Shown here piece after piece: positions 51,338 through 62,958 of a stretch of DNA of 64,000 bases. The notes beneath the pieces were generated by a model. It did not search any database. It was not told the origin of the DNA and was given only the letters and a program-made list of their open reading frames with translations. Both the position numbers and the translations under genes were made by a program. Source of the DNA: Plantago ovata (lineage: Eukaryota; Streptophyta; Magnoliopsida; Lamiales; Plantaginaceae); assembly GCA_028274465.1 (NCBI GenBank), contig CM051457.1, positions 74,436,496-74,500,495 of the forward strand. The letters run 5' to 3'. Position 1 is the stretch's first letter. Each line of letters starts with the position of its first letter.

Positions 51338-53225
51338 TGTTAGTAAATGTGAGAAAATTTGCCTCTAAGGCTAAGCAGCGGAAGTTTAAAATTTTTATTT
51401 CTCACTAAACTGATATGACTATATTACGTTTATTATGCTAGAAGATAATCACTTACGTGTCCTCCATCAGATAAGCAAATTCACCGGGCAGCTGTTCCTC
51501 AATCTCCAAAAGAAGCTTTGCAATCTCCTCGTCCGGTAACTGGTTGATTTCTTCGTCTTCGGAAATGAAATTCTCGTCAATGGAATCTCCAAGATGGCTC
51601 ATCAAAAGGTTTGATTGCTTCCTTCGACCTCGATATCCACGGGCAGTGTCTGTACCAAGAACGCTAGGATGTTCTTCTGTATTTTGAGCTTCTTAGAGAG
51701 AAAATGTCTTTCTGACTATCTGAGAGTTTTTCTTACGTATGTTGGAATGAGACTTATTTTCTTTCTTTCTGATTTAGTCAGTTAGTTTGTTCAGAAAATC
51801 ACGTAAGATTTTACCAAGTAAATCTTTATTGACCAGGAGACTTCAAAAGTCCTCAACTAACTAAAACAAACAGATAAAAGATTAAATGATCTGGTCAAAG
51901 AAATAAAAGCGAGAGAGCGACAAAATGGGGACAGCTAAATCTGTCCCCATCAGATCACGTGTGGCACAGTGAAGCCTAGCTGCTCGGTTACTGTTTGCTG
52001 GGCCTTTTGGGCCCAGCTCCCTTTTTTCATTCAACCTTCTCTTTCGGGCTTCATTCCAAATTCCGTCCAAGTGCACAAGTCTTCAATTAATTAATTAAAT
52101 CCAATTCAAATCAATTAATCATATTTCTAAAACACATTCCACATATAATAAATTAATATTAATCTAATTAATAATAATTCCATTATATTTATGTATAATA
52201 ATTTAATATTAATCTAATTAATATTTAATCCAATATACATAGCTCGTTTGTAGAAACACCACCTTGAAGTGTGACCCATAGGGCCTTGCATATTAAGCAA
52301 CAATCCAATTAAGGTCATAATAAATTCCTAGACAATTTATCAGACAATATTAATATGCAAGGAACGTTTGTGAGGAAAACAAACCACCTGTAGCGTAGGG
52401 TACTTTGATGATACGGTCCCTTCATTCACGAATACTCGAATGAGTCTAGAATATGGTTATGTGTCTATTCTAATAACTCATTCATGGTCTCTCAATCTTA
52501 ATAGTCGATCTATGAATTATGTTCAAACACCATTTTGACATATTCACTTACGGTGGCCACTAGTTTTATGATCGCACTAAATATGAGAAGTGAGTATTCT
52601 CTCCTTATATCTATTACGGAGGAATGAATCCTTTCTTGGCCCAATCACTCACACCATATGTTTCCTAATGTACCCAACACATGCCGTATCTACCCTACTT
52701 TAAGAGTGCAAGCGTTGCGCATGGTCAAAGTACATTATTTCACATATGATGTAGTATTGGCCTCAAGTCTAAGGACTACTAACATCACCCTACACACCGA
52801 TACTACCATAGACACTCAAATAGATTTACCAAATGGTTTCTCGGTTGGGTATGCCAACACTCTCCAAAGTGTTCATATGTTCATTATGATTAACCAAGTT
52901 CATTCGTGTGAGACCTACTACATCCTCGAAGGATCTAATGCAACATATGCTAGCTTCAATCGCATCATTGATATCCCATATCTCAATGACCTTCAGCTAG
53001 TGGCTTATTTTAGGACTTAATTATTGACACACAAGCTCCCACTAACTTGGTGATTACCTTAAGTCCTTGGGAACATTTTATTGAATAATTCAAACAACCA
53101 AATATATTATTCATAAAATGCAATGCCAATTGTATTTAGTAATGTATAAACAAATACAATAACTGAATGTGATCAAGTACATATCTTCCCTATCGTAGGT
53201 TGTCTCTAGGAGATATATACTTTCA
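51338..53225 (-). mobile_element. Ty1/copia 5' LTR, ~1.89 kb, right copy
   Basis: On the minus strand this LTR runs from TGAAAGTATATATC (53225) to ...TTTACTAACA (51338), then the primer site. The length fits the Angela group of plant Copia elements, whose LTRs are unusually long; that assignment is inferred from length. 52080-53225 matches the left partial LTR at ~90%. A 120-codon plus-strand frame (52658-53020) lies antisense within the LTR; I treat it as incidental because the left LTR copy does not keep it open. It borders Tat-2 RT sequence at 53226. Confidence 0.85.
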
Positions 53226-55986
53226 CACATTTGGTGTCAAGGGAGGCAAGTTCCTTGGTTACGTAGTGACCAAAAGGGGAATTGAAGCAAATCCAGAAAA
53301 GATCAAAGCCATCCTTGACCTTCTGCAGCCAAAGACATTCAATGAGGTACAACAATTGGTTGGGAAATCCATCGCCCTAAGCCGTTTTATCTCAAGGTCG
53401 GCCGAGAAGAATCTACTTTTCTTCAAGGTCCTGAGGAAGAGTAATCAGTTTGAATGGACGAAGGAATGCGAAAAAGCTTTTGAGAAACTGAAGCAATACT
53501 TGTTGTCGCCACCTTTGCTATCCAAGCCGGTCGACGGAGAACCATTATATCTCTACCTTGCGACCACTCCGGAAGAAATTAGTTCCGTCCTGGTACATAT
53601 CCAAGGGAATGATCATACGCCAATTTATTATTTGAGCAAGGCACTCACCGGTGCGGAGACGAGATACGTGGACATTGAAAGATTGTCATTTGCCTTGGTC
53701 TACACCGCAAGGAGGCTCAAACCATACTTTGGTGCACATAAAGTGATTGTCTTAACAAGCCAACCTCTCAAGCAAGTCCTAGAGCGACCTGAAATGAGCG
53801 GAAGACTAGCAAGATGGGCGATCGAGCTTAGTGAGTTCGACATCGACTACCAAGCTCCATTAGCCAAAAAAGTTCAAGTCCTAGCGGATTTCTTGGCCGA
53901 GTATCCCACCAAGGACCCCATGGACGTCGACCCAAAGGAAGCACAATATGATTTAGCTATGATGATCGACTCCCAAGGACCACAAGTCAGTGAACATTTC
54001 AAAGCTCTAGAAGCGGCATTGAAGGGATTCAAGGAACTAGCCCAAGCTAGTAGAGAGATTGATATGTCCAATGCCGAAGACGCCATGCTCTATCGCCCTG
54101 AGACCAATAACCAAAGGAAAGAGTACACCCCGAGTCACATGTTCCTTCTCAACGATGTGGCCACGGAAGAAGCAAATTCTCAGATCATCGTCCAAGGACC
54201 AAAATCCGGAGCGGAGGCTCCGGAGGAAATAGAAAAAGGTCCGAAGGAACCAGTCCGAGAAATAATGCTCCCCGAACCAAAAGATCCAAAAGATCATGGA
54301 GATGTTTGGATTTTACAAGTTGATGGTTCTTCTTGCGGAAGGTCCGGAGGAATAGGAATCTACCTCAGGAGTCCCGGAGGAGCCGAGTTAGAATACGCTG
54401 TGACCTTAGGCTTTTCGGTCTCAAACAATGAAGCTGAATATGAAGCGATTCTGATCGGTCTCCGGATGGCCAAAGCACTTCAAGTGAAGAAAAACAAAAT
54501 TTTTACCGACTCACAATTGGCCGAGAGGCAGTTGGCCGGAGCATTCAAAGAAAAGAAGAGCTCCTTGCTAGAGTACAAGGACGCTATCAAAGAAGAAATG
54601 GCACAATTTGAAGAATGTCAAGTGGAGAAATTTGCAAGAGAACTCAACGGTAAGGCGGATGCCTTGTCCAAATATGCATCAGCGTCCGGAGGCGTAGACA
54701 CTCGAAATGTAATACTTCTGAAAAGTGCGCAAGGCATATTTACTATCGATACGACCCCAAGTTGGATGCAACCTATCGCGGCCTATTTGATGCATGGGAT
54801 CCTCCCGAGGGACCGTGCAGAAGCAAGGAGGATCAAGGGAAGAGCAGTGAGATACTTTGTCCAAGGGACATATCTTTACAACAGATCCTTCAGAGGCACA
54901 CACCTTAGATGTGTTAGCAACAACGAAGTCCAGGAAATCTTGGAAGAAATGCACCAAGGGAGTTGTGGAAATCATTCGGGAGGAAGAGCCTTAGCTCAGA
55001 AGATTATTCGCCAAGGATTTTATTGGCCAACGGTGCGAGAGGATGCTGTGCAATTTGTGCGCAAGTGCGAAGAATTCAATACTTTGTGACCCCCAATCAT
55101 GCGCCCGCAAGACTGCTTATTCCCTCCAAGATCACATGCCCCTTCGACACATGGGGAATAGACATAGTCGGACCATTGCCCAAAGGAACTGGACAAAGAA
55201 GTTCATCATTGTCGCGGTAGAATATTTCAGTAAATAGGAAGAGGCGGAAGCGGTTTCTGTGATCAGCGAGAAGAAGGTTATGGATTTTGTCTAGAGGAAC
55301 ATTGTATGTCGCTTTGGCTTGCCAAGGGTCCTTGTGTCCGACAACGGTTCTCAGTTCTCCGTAACCAAGTTCAACGCATGGTGCGAAAGGATGAAGATCG
55401 AAAGGCACTTTACTTCAGTAGGATATCCCCAAGCTAATGGCCAAACCGAGTCCACCAACAAGACGCTCGTGAGGAGCTTGAAGAAAAGGTTTTCAGCATA
55501 CCAAGGAAGTTGGGTTGAGCAACTTGATGGAGTCCTCTGGGCCTACCGCACCACTTCAAAGACAGCTACAAGGGACACTCCATTCTCCCTTGTCTATGGT
55601 TCGGAGGCAGTTATCCCGACCAAGATTGTGCAAGAGATATTGAGAATTCAAGGCTACCAACCGGAGGACACCATGAAGCAAGGATGTTCGATCTAGAAAT
55701 GCTCGAAGAGTCAAGGACCACAGTATTGGCAAACATCTTGAGATACGAAGCCATTGTCGCAAAGGCCTACAACAAGCATGTCAAGGACAGAGACTTTCAA
55801 GTTGGAGACTTGGTACTCCGCAAGGTAGATATCCTAGGAAATCCACACAAGATGGAACCCAAGTGGGAAGGACCTTACAAGATAGTGGAAGTCAACTCCA
55901 ATGGAAGTTACCGCTTGGAAGACGCCGAAGGAAATCAGTTGAAGAACACTTGGAACACCACCAATCTCCAGAGGTTTTATGCCTAG
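53226..55986 (+). mobile_element. Tat-2 pol: end of RT, RNase H, archaeal-type RNase H, integrase
   Basis: Starts inside RT at 'FGVKGGKFLGYVVTKRGIEA' (53230 on). The first RNase H follows ('YYLSKALTGAETRYVDIERL', 'ALVYTARRLKPYF', 'LADFLAEYP'). About 130 residues later a second, archaeal-type RNase H appears: 'WILQVDGSSCGRSGGIGIYL', 'NNEAEYEAILIGLRMA', 'IFTDSQLAERQLAG', 'NGKADALSKYAS' (catalytic D-E-D-D recognisable). The dual RNase H is a hallmark of the Tat lineage. Integrase then shows the zinc domain ('MHQGSCGNHSGGRALAQKI', 'GFYWPTVREDA'), the core ('VLVSDNGSQFS', 'YPQANGQTESTNKTL') and the C-terminal 'GDLVLRKV..KWEGPYKIVEV'. It is degraded in the integrase part, with about three breaks. 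It belongs with the antisense gene and LTR to the right, not to Tat-1. Confidence 0.88.
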
Positions 55987-57192
55987 AAGGCATTGGAGAA
56001 TTATGCAATGTTTTGATGAGCTCCTGTGGAAGGCCCCATTTCGCTAGTTTACGATTTCTAGTTCAGTTTTTGTTTCGCCCTTTGGCATGGCCTCGAAGCC
56101 CACCGTTGTATTTGAATTTTCGTCAAATCAATGCAACTCTTTCAGTTTGAAATATTGTCTTGCTTACGCGAAAGCCAGATATAAAACCACGAAAGGCAAC
56201 ACAAAAATGCGAAACTAGATAAGAAGCTCCGAAGGAAAGAAATATAGGTCGAAAGGCAAAAAATTAATCTTCTTGGTTTTTCAAGACAAGAAAAAGATGT
56301 CTCGAGAAAACGTTTCGAGAAATTTTCGAGTCAGAGGACGCACAAGGGTGCGACGGCATGCTCCTCGGCCAACCTTCAAAAGTGGTCTGAAGACCATAAC
56401 TATTCCGTCGACCACAAGAAGCTTTTTCCTTGAATTTTTTGGGAAAAAATTGTAAGGAAGAAAAGTGTGCTCGACGACACACTTAATTACCTAAGGGCCG
56501 ACTACATTGTCAATTACTATTGCTCGACTAACATTCGTTCGAAAGCGTCCGAAGGTATCAAGAGAATGGAGTGCCCGAGTACCACGAGTCCATACATGGT
56601 GAAATTTTGTCTGAGTTTTCCAAAAACTCAGAGCGGCCAACTAGCAAGGAAAACACATGGCGGCCGACTAGCAAGGTTAGTCGACATGCAAGGCGCCCGA
56701 CAGGTGAATTTCTATACTTAAGAATTTCTTTCAAAGAAGAAGTCGGGAAGCGCGTGAATTGCTAAGTTGTTAGACTAAGTGGCCGACCAACCGCTAAGTT
56801 GATCCAAATATGCGAAGTTTGAGATATATATTACAAGCGTCCGACGACGCATACTTAGAATTTTTTCTAAGTCCAATGAATGAGAAACAATTACCTACAG
56901 AAGCATATTATGAAAACTCGCATAATGCTTTGCGACATACCAAAAGTAAAGACAAGAAGTGCAAGAAAGAAGAAACGAGCGATTAGCATAAGGCCTCGTC
57001 GGGCAAAAAGAGGAGCATAGTTAATTTACAAAAGGATATGCACCCAAATGAGTGGGGCATCAAAAAGAGCTCTCCCGAGCACGCCACAAAGGGCCGAATA
57101 AGTTAAAGCAGAAATATAATTGTTCGACTAGCAAAATAAAAGACTTGTTCAAATTTTTACAAGTTTTATCGAGCATACTCGGCCTTCACCCT
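55987..57192. mobile_element. Tat-2 spacer between pol and antisense gene
   Basis: 1.2 kb with no convincing coding sequence on either strand. It is rich in cgaaag and cgac motifs, with a local repeat of 'gactagcaagg' near 56639-56676. Tat elements commonly carry a long non-coding stretch here. Confidence 0.6.
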
Positions 57193-60100
57193 TCATCCGG
57201 AACGACTACGAGACTGCTCGGGTGACTTAGGAGGAGATCTCTGAAGGTCTTGCCCTTCCCCGGACCGACTACCGCCCGCGGAAGCTTGACTTTCTCCCTC
57301 AGCTTGACTAACTCCGGAGCCCGCGGCGCGCCTCTCTACCTCAAGCGTCACCCAAAATTTGATAACCTCGGGCTCCTCCAAAGAACAGTCACGGCCGAGG
57401 ACGGGACCAGGAAGAGCGAGCCACCTAGTGTTGCGATGGCCATACTTGTTGAACGGCTCGAGTATCCCAACTCGGAGAACCTCGGGCACCCAGGAAGGAA
57501 GCAGGCCGACCTTGGCGGGATAAGGTACTTCAGGGTTAGCCACCAAAGCACCAAATTCGCAAGCCTTATGCTCAGAGTCGGACACCATTTGATCAGGGTA
57601 GTCGGCCAAGTCACCGTTCTTGTTGTCCATCAAGCCTGCGGCGTCGCTGTCAAAGTCCTCGGGCAAGAGACCCTTGGCCTTCAGCTGGTCAAGAGCCGAG
57701 TAGAAGCCCTCCTCGCGCCCCACCTCCTTGGTCTCCAGCATCTTTAGATGGTACAAGGCGGACTCATAGAAAGCCTTAGCGCCCTCATATCGAGTATCTT
57801 TGAGGTACCCAAGGACGGCGTCTTTTAAACGGGCCATTTTGATGGAAGAGTTATTCCATGCATCCTTCCAAGCCTTCATCTGCCTCTGCACCTTAGCACT
57901 CTCGGCCTCCAAACTTGCAAACTTGGCCTTCTCGACCTGCAACTCCTCCTCAAGCGCCCGAGTACGGGTATTAGCTTCTTGAACTTGGAGGTGCAAGTTG
58001 GCAACTTCCTCCGGAGCACCCTTGTCGGCCGCAAGGTTTCCAATGGCGCCCACTATGGCGGCGAGATGCAAAGAACAAAAAGAAAGGCCCGAGGACCGAT
58101 GAAGTTAGCAAGGCGCGAGAAGCATATACTTAGCAGTTTTTGGATTTAGAAATGAGATATTTAAAAATATTACCTTGCGCGACACCTGACTCAGCTCATG
58201 CACCCAATCAAGCTCGTCGAGCGCCATGTTACGGTTCACCTCATCCGAGAGATCCTCGTCGGTCGTGATCTCCTTGCCCTTGCCCTTATTATTGCGTGCT
58301 TTCTTCCCCGCTCGACCACCCTCGTCGTCGGAGCTCCTTTTTTACTTCTTGGACTTTTTATCGTCCTTAGCCTTGTCATCGGCTTTCTTAAGCTGAGGAA
58401 GAGCCATCTCCAGAGGAGGCTCACCTTCCCTCTCCAGACGAGCCATCTCGTCCTTATGAACAACAGCGTTCCGAGGAGGGTCGCAAGGAAGCTGCGAAGG
58501 CGAGTTCATCACTTTGTCCAACTTTTGCTGTTGGACGAGCTTGCGCTGAGCGACGCGTTGTCTTCTTCCGGCCTCGAGCGTCTCAGACATGATCCACTTG
58601 CATGAGCCAATAGTCTGCAAAGGAAGAAAGGAAGTTAGTACACAAATATACAAAGGCCCGAGGACCAAACAAAAACATAAGGAAGCAACAAGCAAAAGAT
58701 GAGAAAATTGACTAAGTATGGAGAAGTATCTACAAATAACCTACTCGGGCACACTTACTAAAATCCTTTTTGAAGCCACATTATACGGCCTCAGTTAAAT
58801 TTGCCAAGTAAGGCAAAGGTTGAAGATTCAAAGCCAAATGGAAGTATCTCTTGGGGTCGGGAAGCAAGTTTTCTCGTTGGTATCGGACAGCCCAAGGAGC
58901 CATCTTGGCCGCGGGCAACTTACCAACCCAAGTCCCTCGGAAAAACTTTTTTGGGACACCCCAATCCAACTGCTCGTCGGTCATACCAGGTTGTCGTACC
59001 TTGCGGAAGTAGAAGTAGCGCGACCACCACCGACACCCGATTGACGGAGCCTCCTTTAAAAAAGCAAAACCGGGCCTGGTCGAGAAGAAGTAAAAATGGG
59101 GGTTCCCTGGGCTAACCGAAACCTGGAAAAGCTGTATAAAGGTCGAGTAGTTCACCGGGATCCCTCGGATGTGGCAGAAGACCTCATAGAAAACTAACGT
59201 ACCGAGCGAGCTCGGAATTATCTGGGCTGGAGCGAGGCCTAAGTCATTGAAGAGACCACGGAAAGCATCACAAAAAGGCATACACCAGCCTCGCTCAAAG
59301 GACATGGTGTGAACCGACATGTACCCGGACGACGGGTTGTAGAACGTTTGGTCGGGCGTCGGAAGGAGAATCTCAACCTTAGATTCAGGAAGTGAATAAA
59401 TCCATCTAAGGTGAGGAATTTCTTCCTCATAAATAGTGGTCGCCACGGTAGGAATAGCACCGTCCTCGTTGAGCTCTACATTCGGATCAAGATGGTGACA
59501 CTCCGAAACGGGCCGAGTAAATTTTGCGCCCGAGGAAGCAGCACCCCTCGGACGACCATCCTTAGCAAATTTAGGAGGGATTGGCTCTCCTTTTCTTCTT
59601 CTCTTCCTCCTCGACGCAGAACGTGAAGTCCCTACGTCCTCGGACGCGGACACCTAATTAGCGGCCTCGCGCCCTTCATCTTGCTCGCCCTCTTCAGTCT
59701 CGAGCGGCATGTCCTCCTCCTCGAGGCTCCTCTTAGAGTGTCCCTCGGACACATCGGCAGAAATATCGTCGTCCCCAAAAATAGAGTCACTGCTCTCATT
59801 GTGCACATAAGGGACCGGCTTACTTCTACTCGGACCGACCTCATCAAAGTTTGAAGGCGGTCGACGAATCTCTTCGTCGGATGAGAGGGTCACCACCCTC
59901 TTATAGTAGCCCTGAGGTAAATACCTCACAATACTTGGACTCCCGATGCTCTTAGACGACGATTTCCCCTCTATGAGAAGAGCCTCGGAACTTTTCAAGG
60001 CGGGTACATCATCCAATATGATGATGACCTGAAGTTCTACAGGGTCCGGCCGACCACCTGCCCGATAACCGTGCCCGAGAGCCCCAGCAACGGCATTCAT

Positions 60101-60394
60101 CACCTCGGGGGGAAAGTTGTGAGCAGCACCCTCCTCGGCCTCATCATTAATGAATGAGTCGTTCAGATCATACTCATTCCTAGGCCCCCGAGACCGAGCG
60201 ACTAACCTATCCTCGGGAGGAGTGCTCACAATCTCCTCCTCCCCCTCGGGCACATCAACCACAGGCAGCTCGCTATCCAGAAAACTCGCGGATAAAGAAC
60301 TGTTGTTGTTCGCGTACCCACGTCCCTCAGACATGTTCTCGCTATCACTCCTCTCGGACATCCTAAACAAAGGAAGAGGAAAAACATCAATCAA
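57193..60394 (-). mobile_element. Tat-2 antisense gene (aORF), PF04195-like, with introns
   Basis: Minus-strand coding region opposite to gag-pol. From its 5' side: an acidic, low-complexity N-terminus (60394 to ~59660); a basic patch 'SRRKRRRKGEP'; a globular domain with 'EEIPHLRWIYSLPESKVEIL', 'SSGYMSVHTMSFERGWCMPF', 'GLFNDLGLAPAQIIPSS' and 'WWSRYFYFRKV', typical of the Pfam 'putative gypsy type transposon' family; a charged linker (58695-58174); and a long coiled coil ('LHLQVQEANTRTRALEEELQ', 58071-57750) with a C-terminal tail. GTAAGT donors and pyrimidine-rich acceptors suggest introns at about 58758-58616 and 58173-58080. Antisense genes of this kind are known in Grande, Retand and related Tat elements; their function is not established. 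About one or two breaks. Confidence 0.8.
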
Positions 60395-61327
60395 CGGTGG
60401 TTATGCAAAGTCCGAGAGGTCCGTTTATGTATATTTTAAGTCCAAGTCTCAAAGCCGAGACGCGCGAAGACGGGGAAATAAAAACGGTGCGACTACCACA
60501 TAGGGAGGAAAGGGGCCAACGAGAAATTTAAAAAGGGGAGCAGTTACTACATGAAACGAGCGAGCACAAATACAAGAAACATAGCGATGGAGCGAACAAA
60601 GGCAAAAATAAAAGAAGAACAGGTAGTCGAACTTACTTGATTCGACGGAAAGGAAAGGTAGCTTGCTCGACGACTACGCTCGACTACGTCTGTTCCTCGC
60701 TCTTCACAGTTGCTAGTCGGACAGTTCAAATTGCTCTGAGTAAGATTGGGCGAAAATTTTGCAAATGAATGTAATTACCCCTATTTATAAGAGGGTAGTA
60801 CTGGAAGGCGAACCGTCGCATACGTGGCGACGAATCTGGGCCACACGCGCGACGAGACAGAAGGCCCAGATTGAGCCACGTCATGAAAAGATGATTTTGC
60901 CCTTGGAGCGCCCCGACTTCAGAAAAACGTCTGGAGCGTACGCGAATTAGGACTCGCCCTACCAAGCAGGCTTCTCGAGCAAAAAAAAAGACCACTCGGA
61001 ACGTCTTCAAACACATGCTCCGAAGGAAGTAAAGACTACTACTCGACCTCGTGAAGCTGCATGACCTTACCCGGATCCAATCTCTTTCATACAAATACCC
61101 TTTTTTGGTGGTCCGAGTACCGTCTACTCGAACCATAAAAATGGGGGGGGGGGGGGGAGGGAGAGATATATAGGAGGAGCAAAAGATTATGAAAACCATT
61201 GGGTCGCAAGGAAAAAGTTTTTGCAATTATACATCGGACCATACTTCAAACTTGAAGGGAAGGCCGACTTGAACTTAATAGTTCCACAACTATCTTCTAC
61301 TAAGATACTTGGAAACTAGGGGACATA
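60395..61327 (-). mobile_element. Tat-2 region upstream of the antisense gene, with polypurine tract
   Basis: It carries a minus-strand TATA-like motif, a G-run (61143-61157) and, at its right end, the plus-strand polypurine tract ggaaactaggggacata (61311-61327) that abuts the 3' LTR. Short frames on both strands here are not convincing. Confidence 0.65.
60781..60791 (-). promoter_or_regulatory. TATA-like motif for the antisense gene
   Basis: The minus strand reads cttataaatag, about 390 bp upstream of the first ATG of the antisense gene (60394). It is the best candidate promoter for a transcript separate from the LTR-driven one. Confidence 0.45.
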
Positions 61328-62327
61328 TGTTGGTGTCGGAATATGTCCAACCCCTAAGGACGTCTAAGAGCGTACTAGGGCGTCATGGGCTGACCATGAT
61401 AGAAGGGTCTGATCACCTTTCATCAGGGTCCGACCAGACAAAAGACTAGGCAAAATAACCTAAGTCCTTATGTGCGGCCTAAAAGTACAATTGCCCTACT
61501 AGCCATTGAGTTGCCCTACTAGCGTGGTGACGCCCTACTAGCAGGACAAAGTCCTAGTAGCCAACAGCTAGGAGAAAGGCAAGCCCACAAAGAGCTCCTC
61601 GGGCTACACCATGACCTCCGGCTACGTAGCCTCGCCCTACTAGTACGCCGAGAGGAACAAGATTGGTACCCTTCTGCCCTACTAGCACAGGTAGTCGGAC
61701 GAGTGTCCTTCCGCCCTACTACCACAGGTGGCCTGACATAACTCCTTACGTCAAGGAAGAATTAACATGTCCTAAGGAAAAGGTGGTCCTCGGACCTTGG
61801 AAGCTCGGCAGTCGCCCTACTACCCCGTCCACGGACGGTACTAGGGCGACACCCGCCCTAGGAGCACTTTGGTACCATGGATGACCATTTTACCCCTGCC
61901 AGCCCTAGTGGAAGATCTGGGCCAAAGCCCATGGGTCACTCCAAATGGGCCTAAGCCCACAGAAGACTCAATCATGGTCGGACACTTGTCACGATCCTAA
62001 GTGCTCAAGCAATATTCTATTGCTAGTATAAATATGGGCTCACTCCAATCAAGGTAATCAATCAATCATTCAATCATCACACTACTTTCTCACTCTACAT
62101 TTACTAGGGAAGCCTACCAACTCCCTACGTAAAGTTGTCCCTCCGGCTTGATCTTAGACAAGCCGGGCTTGTGGCACTAACCCCCACCTCTTGCTAAGTT
62201 ATACCTCAGGTCCTAGATAGAGTACAAAAGGCACTTGAAGTGCGAAGGACGTTCTAGAACCTTCGCCCTACGACGCTCCAGAGGAAAGTACGACGCTCGA
62301 GAGGAAAGCACTAATTACCTATCAACA
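61328..62327 (+). mobile_element. 3' LTR of Tat-2 (1000 bp)
   Basis: Begins TGTTGGTGTCGG right after a polypurine tract and ends ...CTATCAACA. The TATA motif tataaatat is at 62027-62035, followed by 'cactctacatttactaggga' and a 'ccggcttg..caagccgg' hairpin matching the layout of the Tat-1 LTR. U3 contains about eight scattered copies of gccctact(a). The five bases after it (ataat) do not match gtatc before the Tat-1 LTR, so the two LTRs do not bracket one insertion. Confidence 0.88.
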
Positions 62328-62958
62328 ATAATTAATATTTTGAAATTTAATGATAAACAATTATAATGATTAAATAATTAATTATAATAAAATAAAATAA
62401 AAACGTTAAATAAAAAAAATCGAAATTAAAAAAAATCTTAAATTTTTCGTATTTTTGGAGGGTAAAAATGGTATTTAATAAAAAATTTATATTTTAATTA
62501 TATTTTATTAATTAAAATATTAAAAAGGCGAGATGACAAAAGCAAGGCGAGAGGGCAAACGTCTTCAAAAATTTGGGCGAAGAGATGAAACTGATATGGG
62601 CCCTTAGATCTTTAGCTCAGATCAATTTACCTGATTTTCACCATGCCTGACCCTAGAATAGCCCAAGAAAAAAAACAAAGAAAACAAGATTAAATAAAAG
62701 AAAACAAAAAAAAAGACAAACAATTAGTTGAACTTGAGGTTGAACTCAACCGTTGAGATCTAGTTGAGCCTCTATTGGAGTCTAAAGTAGGAGCTCAAGT
62801 TCCTAGTTCAGACTCTACCGGAGAGGGCCTTCGTAGAGCACATGTAGTCTTTTTAAATTTTATTCAAGGTAAAAAGAGTATTTTATTTAAGAAAGAATAC
62901 AGAAGAATTTTCCCCAAGAGTATTTACTATAATTAGCATCAACTTTTATGCCTTGCAT
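62328..62958. other. AT-rich flank without genes
   Basis: AT-rich DNA with several A-runs. No gene, repeat array or RNA recognised. The first bases after 62327 (ataat) would be the target-site repeat of Tat-2. Confidence 0.7.

Noticed and set aside
52658-53020. 120-codon plus-strand frame in the right Copia LTR
   Set aside because: Antisense to the LTR, no recognised domain, and not kept open in the left LTR copy (45120-45450). Probably incidental, although long.
56264-56765. Short frames in the Tat-2 spacer on both strands
   Set aside because: All under 85 codons, overlapping on opposite strands, no recognised motif.
61143-61157. G-run as a quadruplex or telomere-like signal
   Set aside because: A single homopolymer run of uncertain length, likely sequencing-sensitive, with no repeated G-tract pattern.
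60547-61226. Minus-strand frames upstream of the antisense gene
   Set aside because: Biased composition, overlap with the polypurine-side non-coding region and the TATA-like motif, no domain recognised.
39176-62327. One single intact Tat element interrupted by nested insertions
   Set aside because: The LTRs are from different subfamilies, flanking pentamers differ, and the two halves share an overlapping diverged RT segment.
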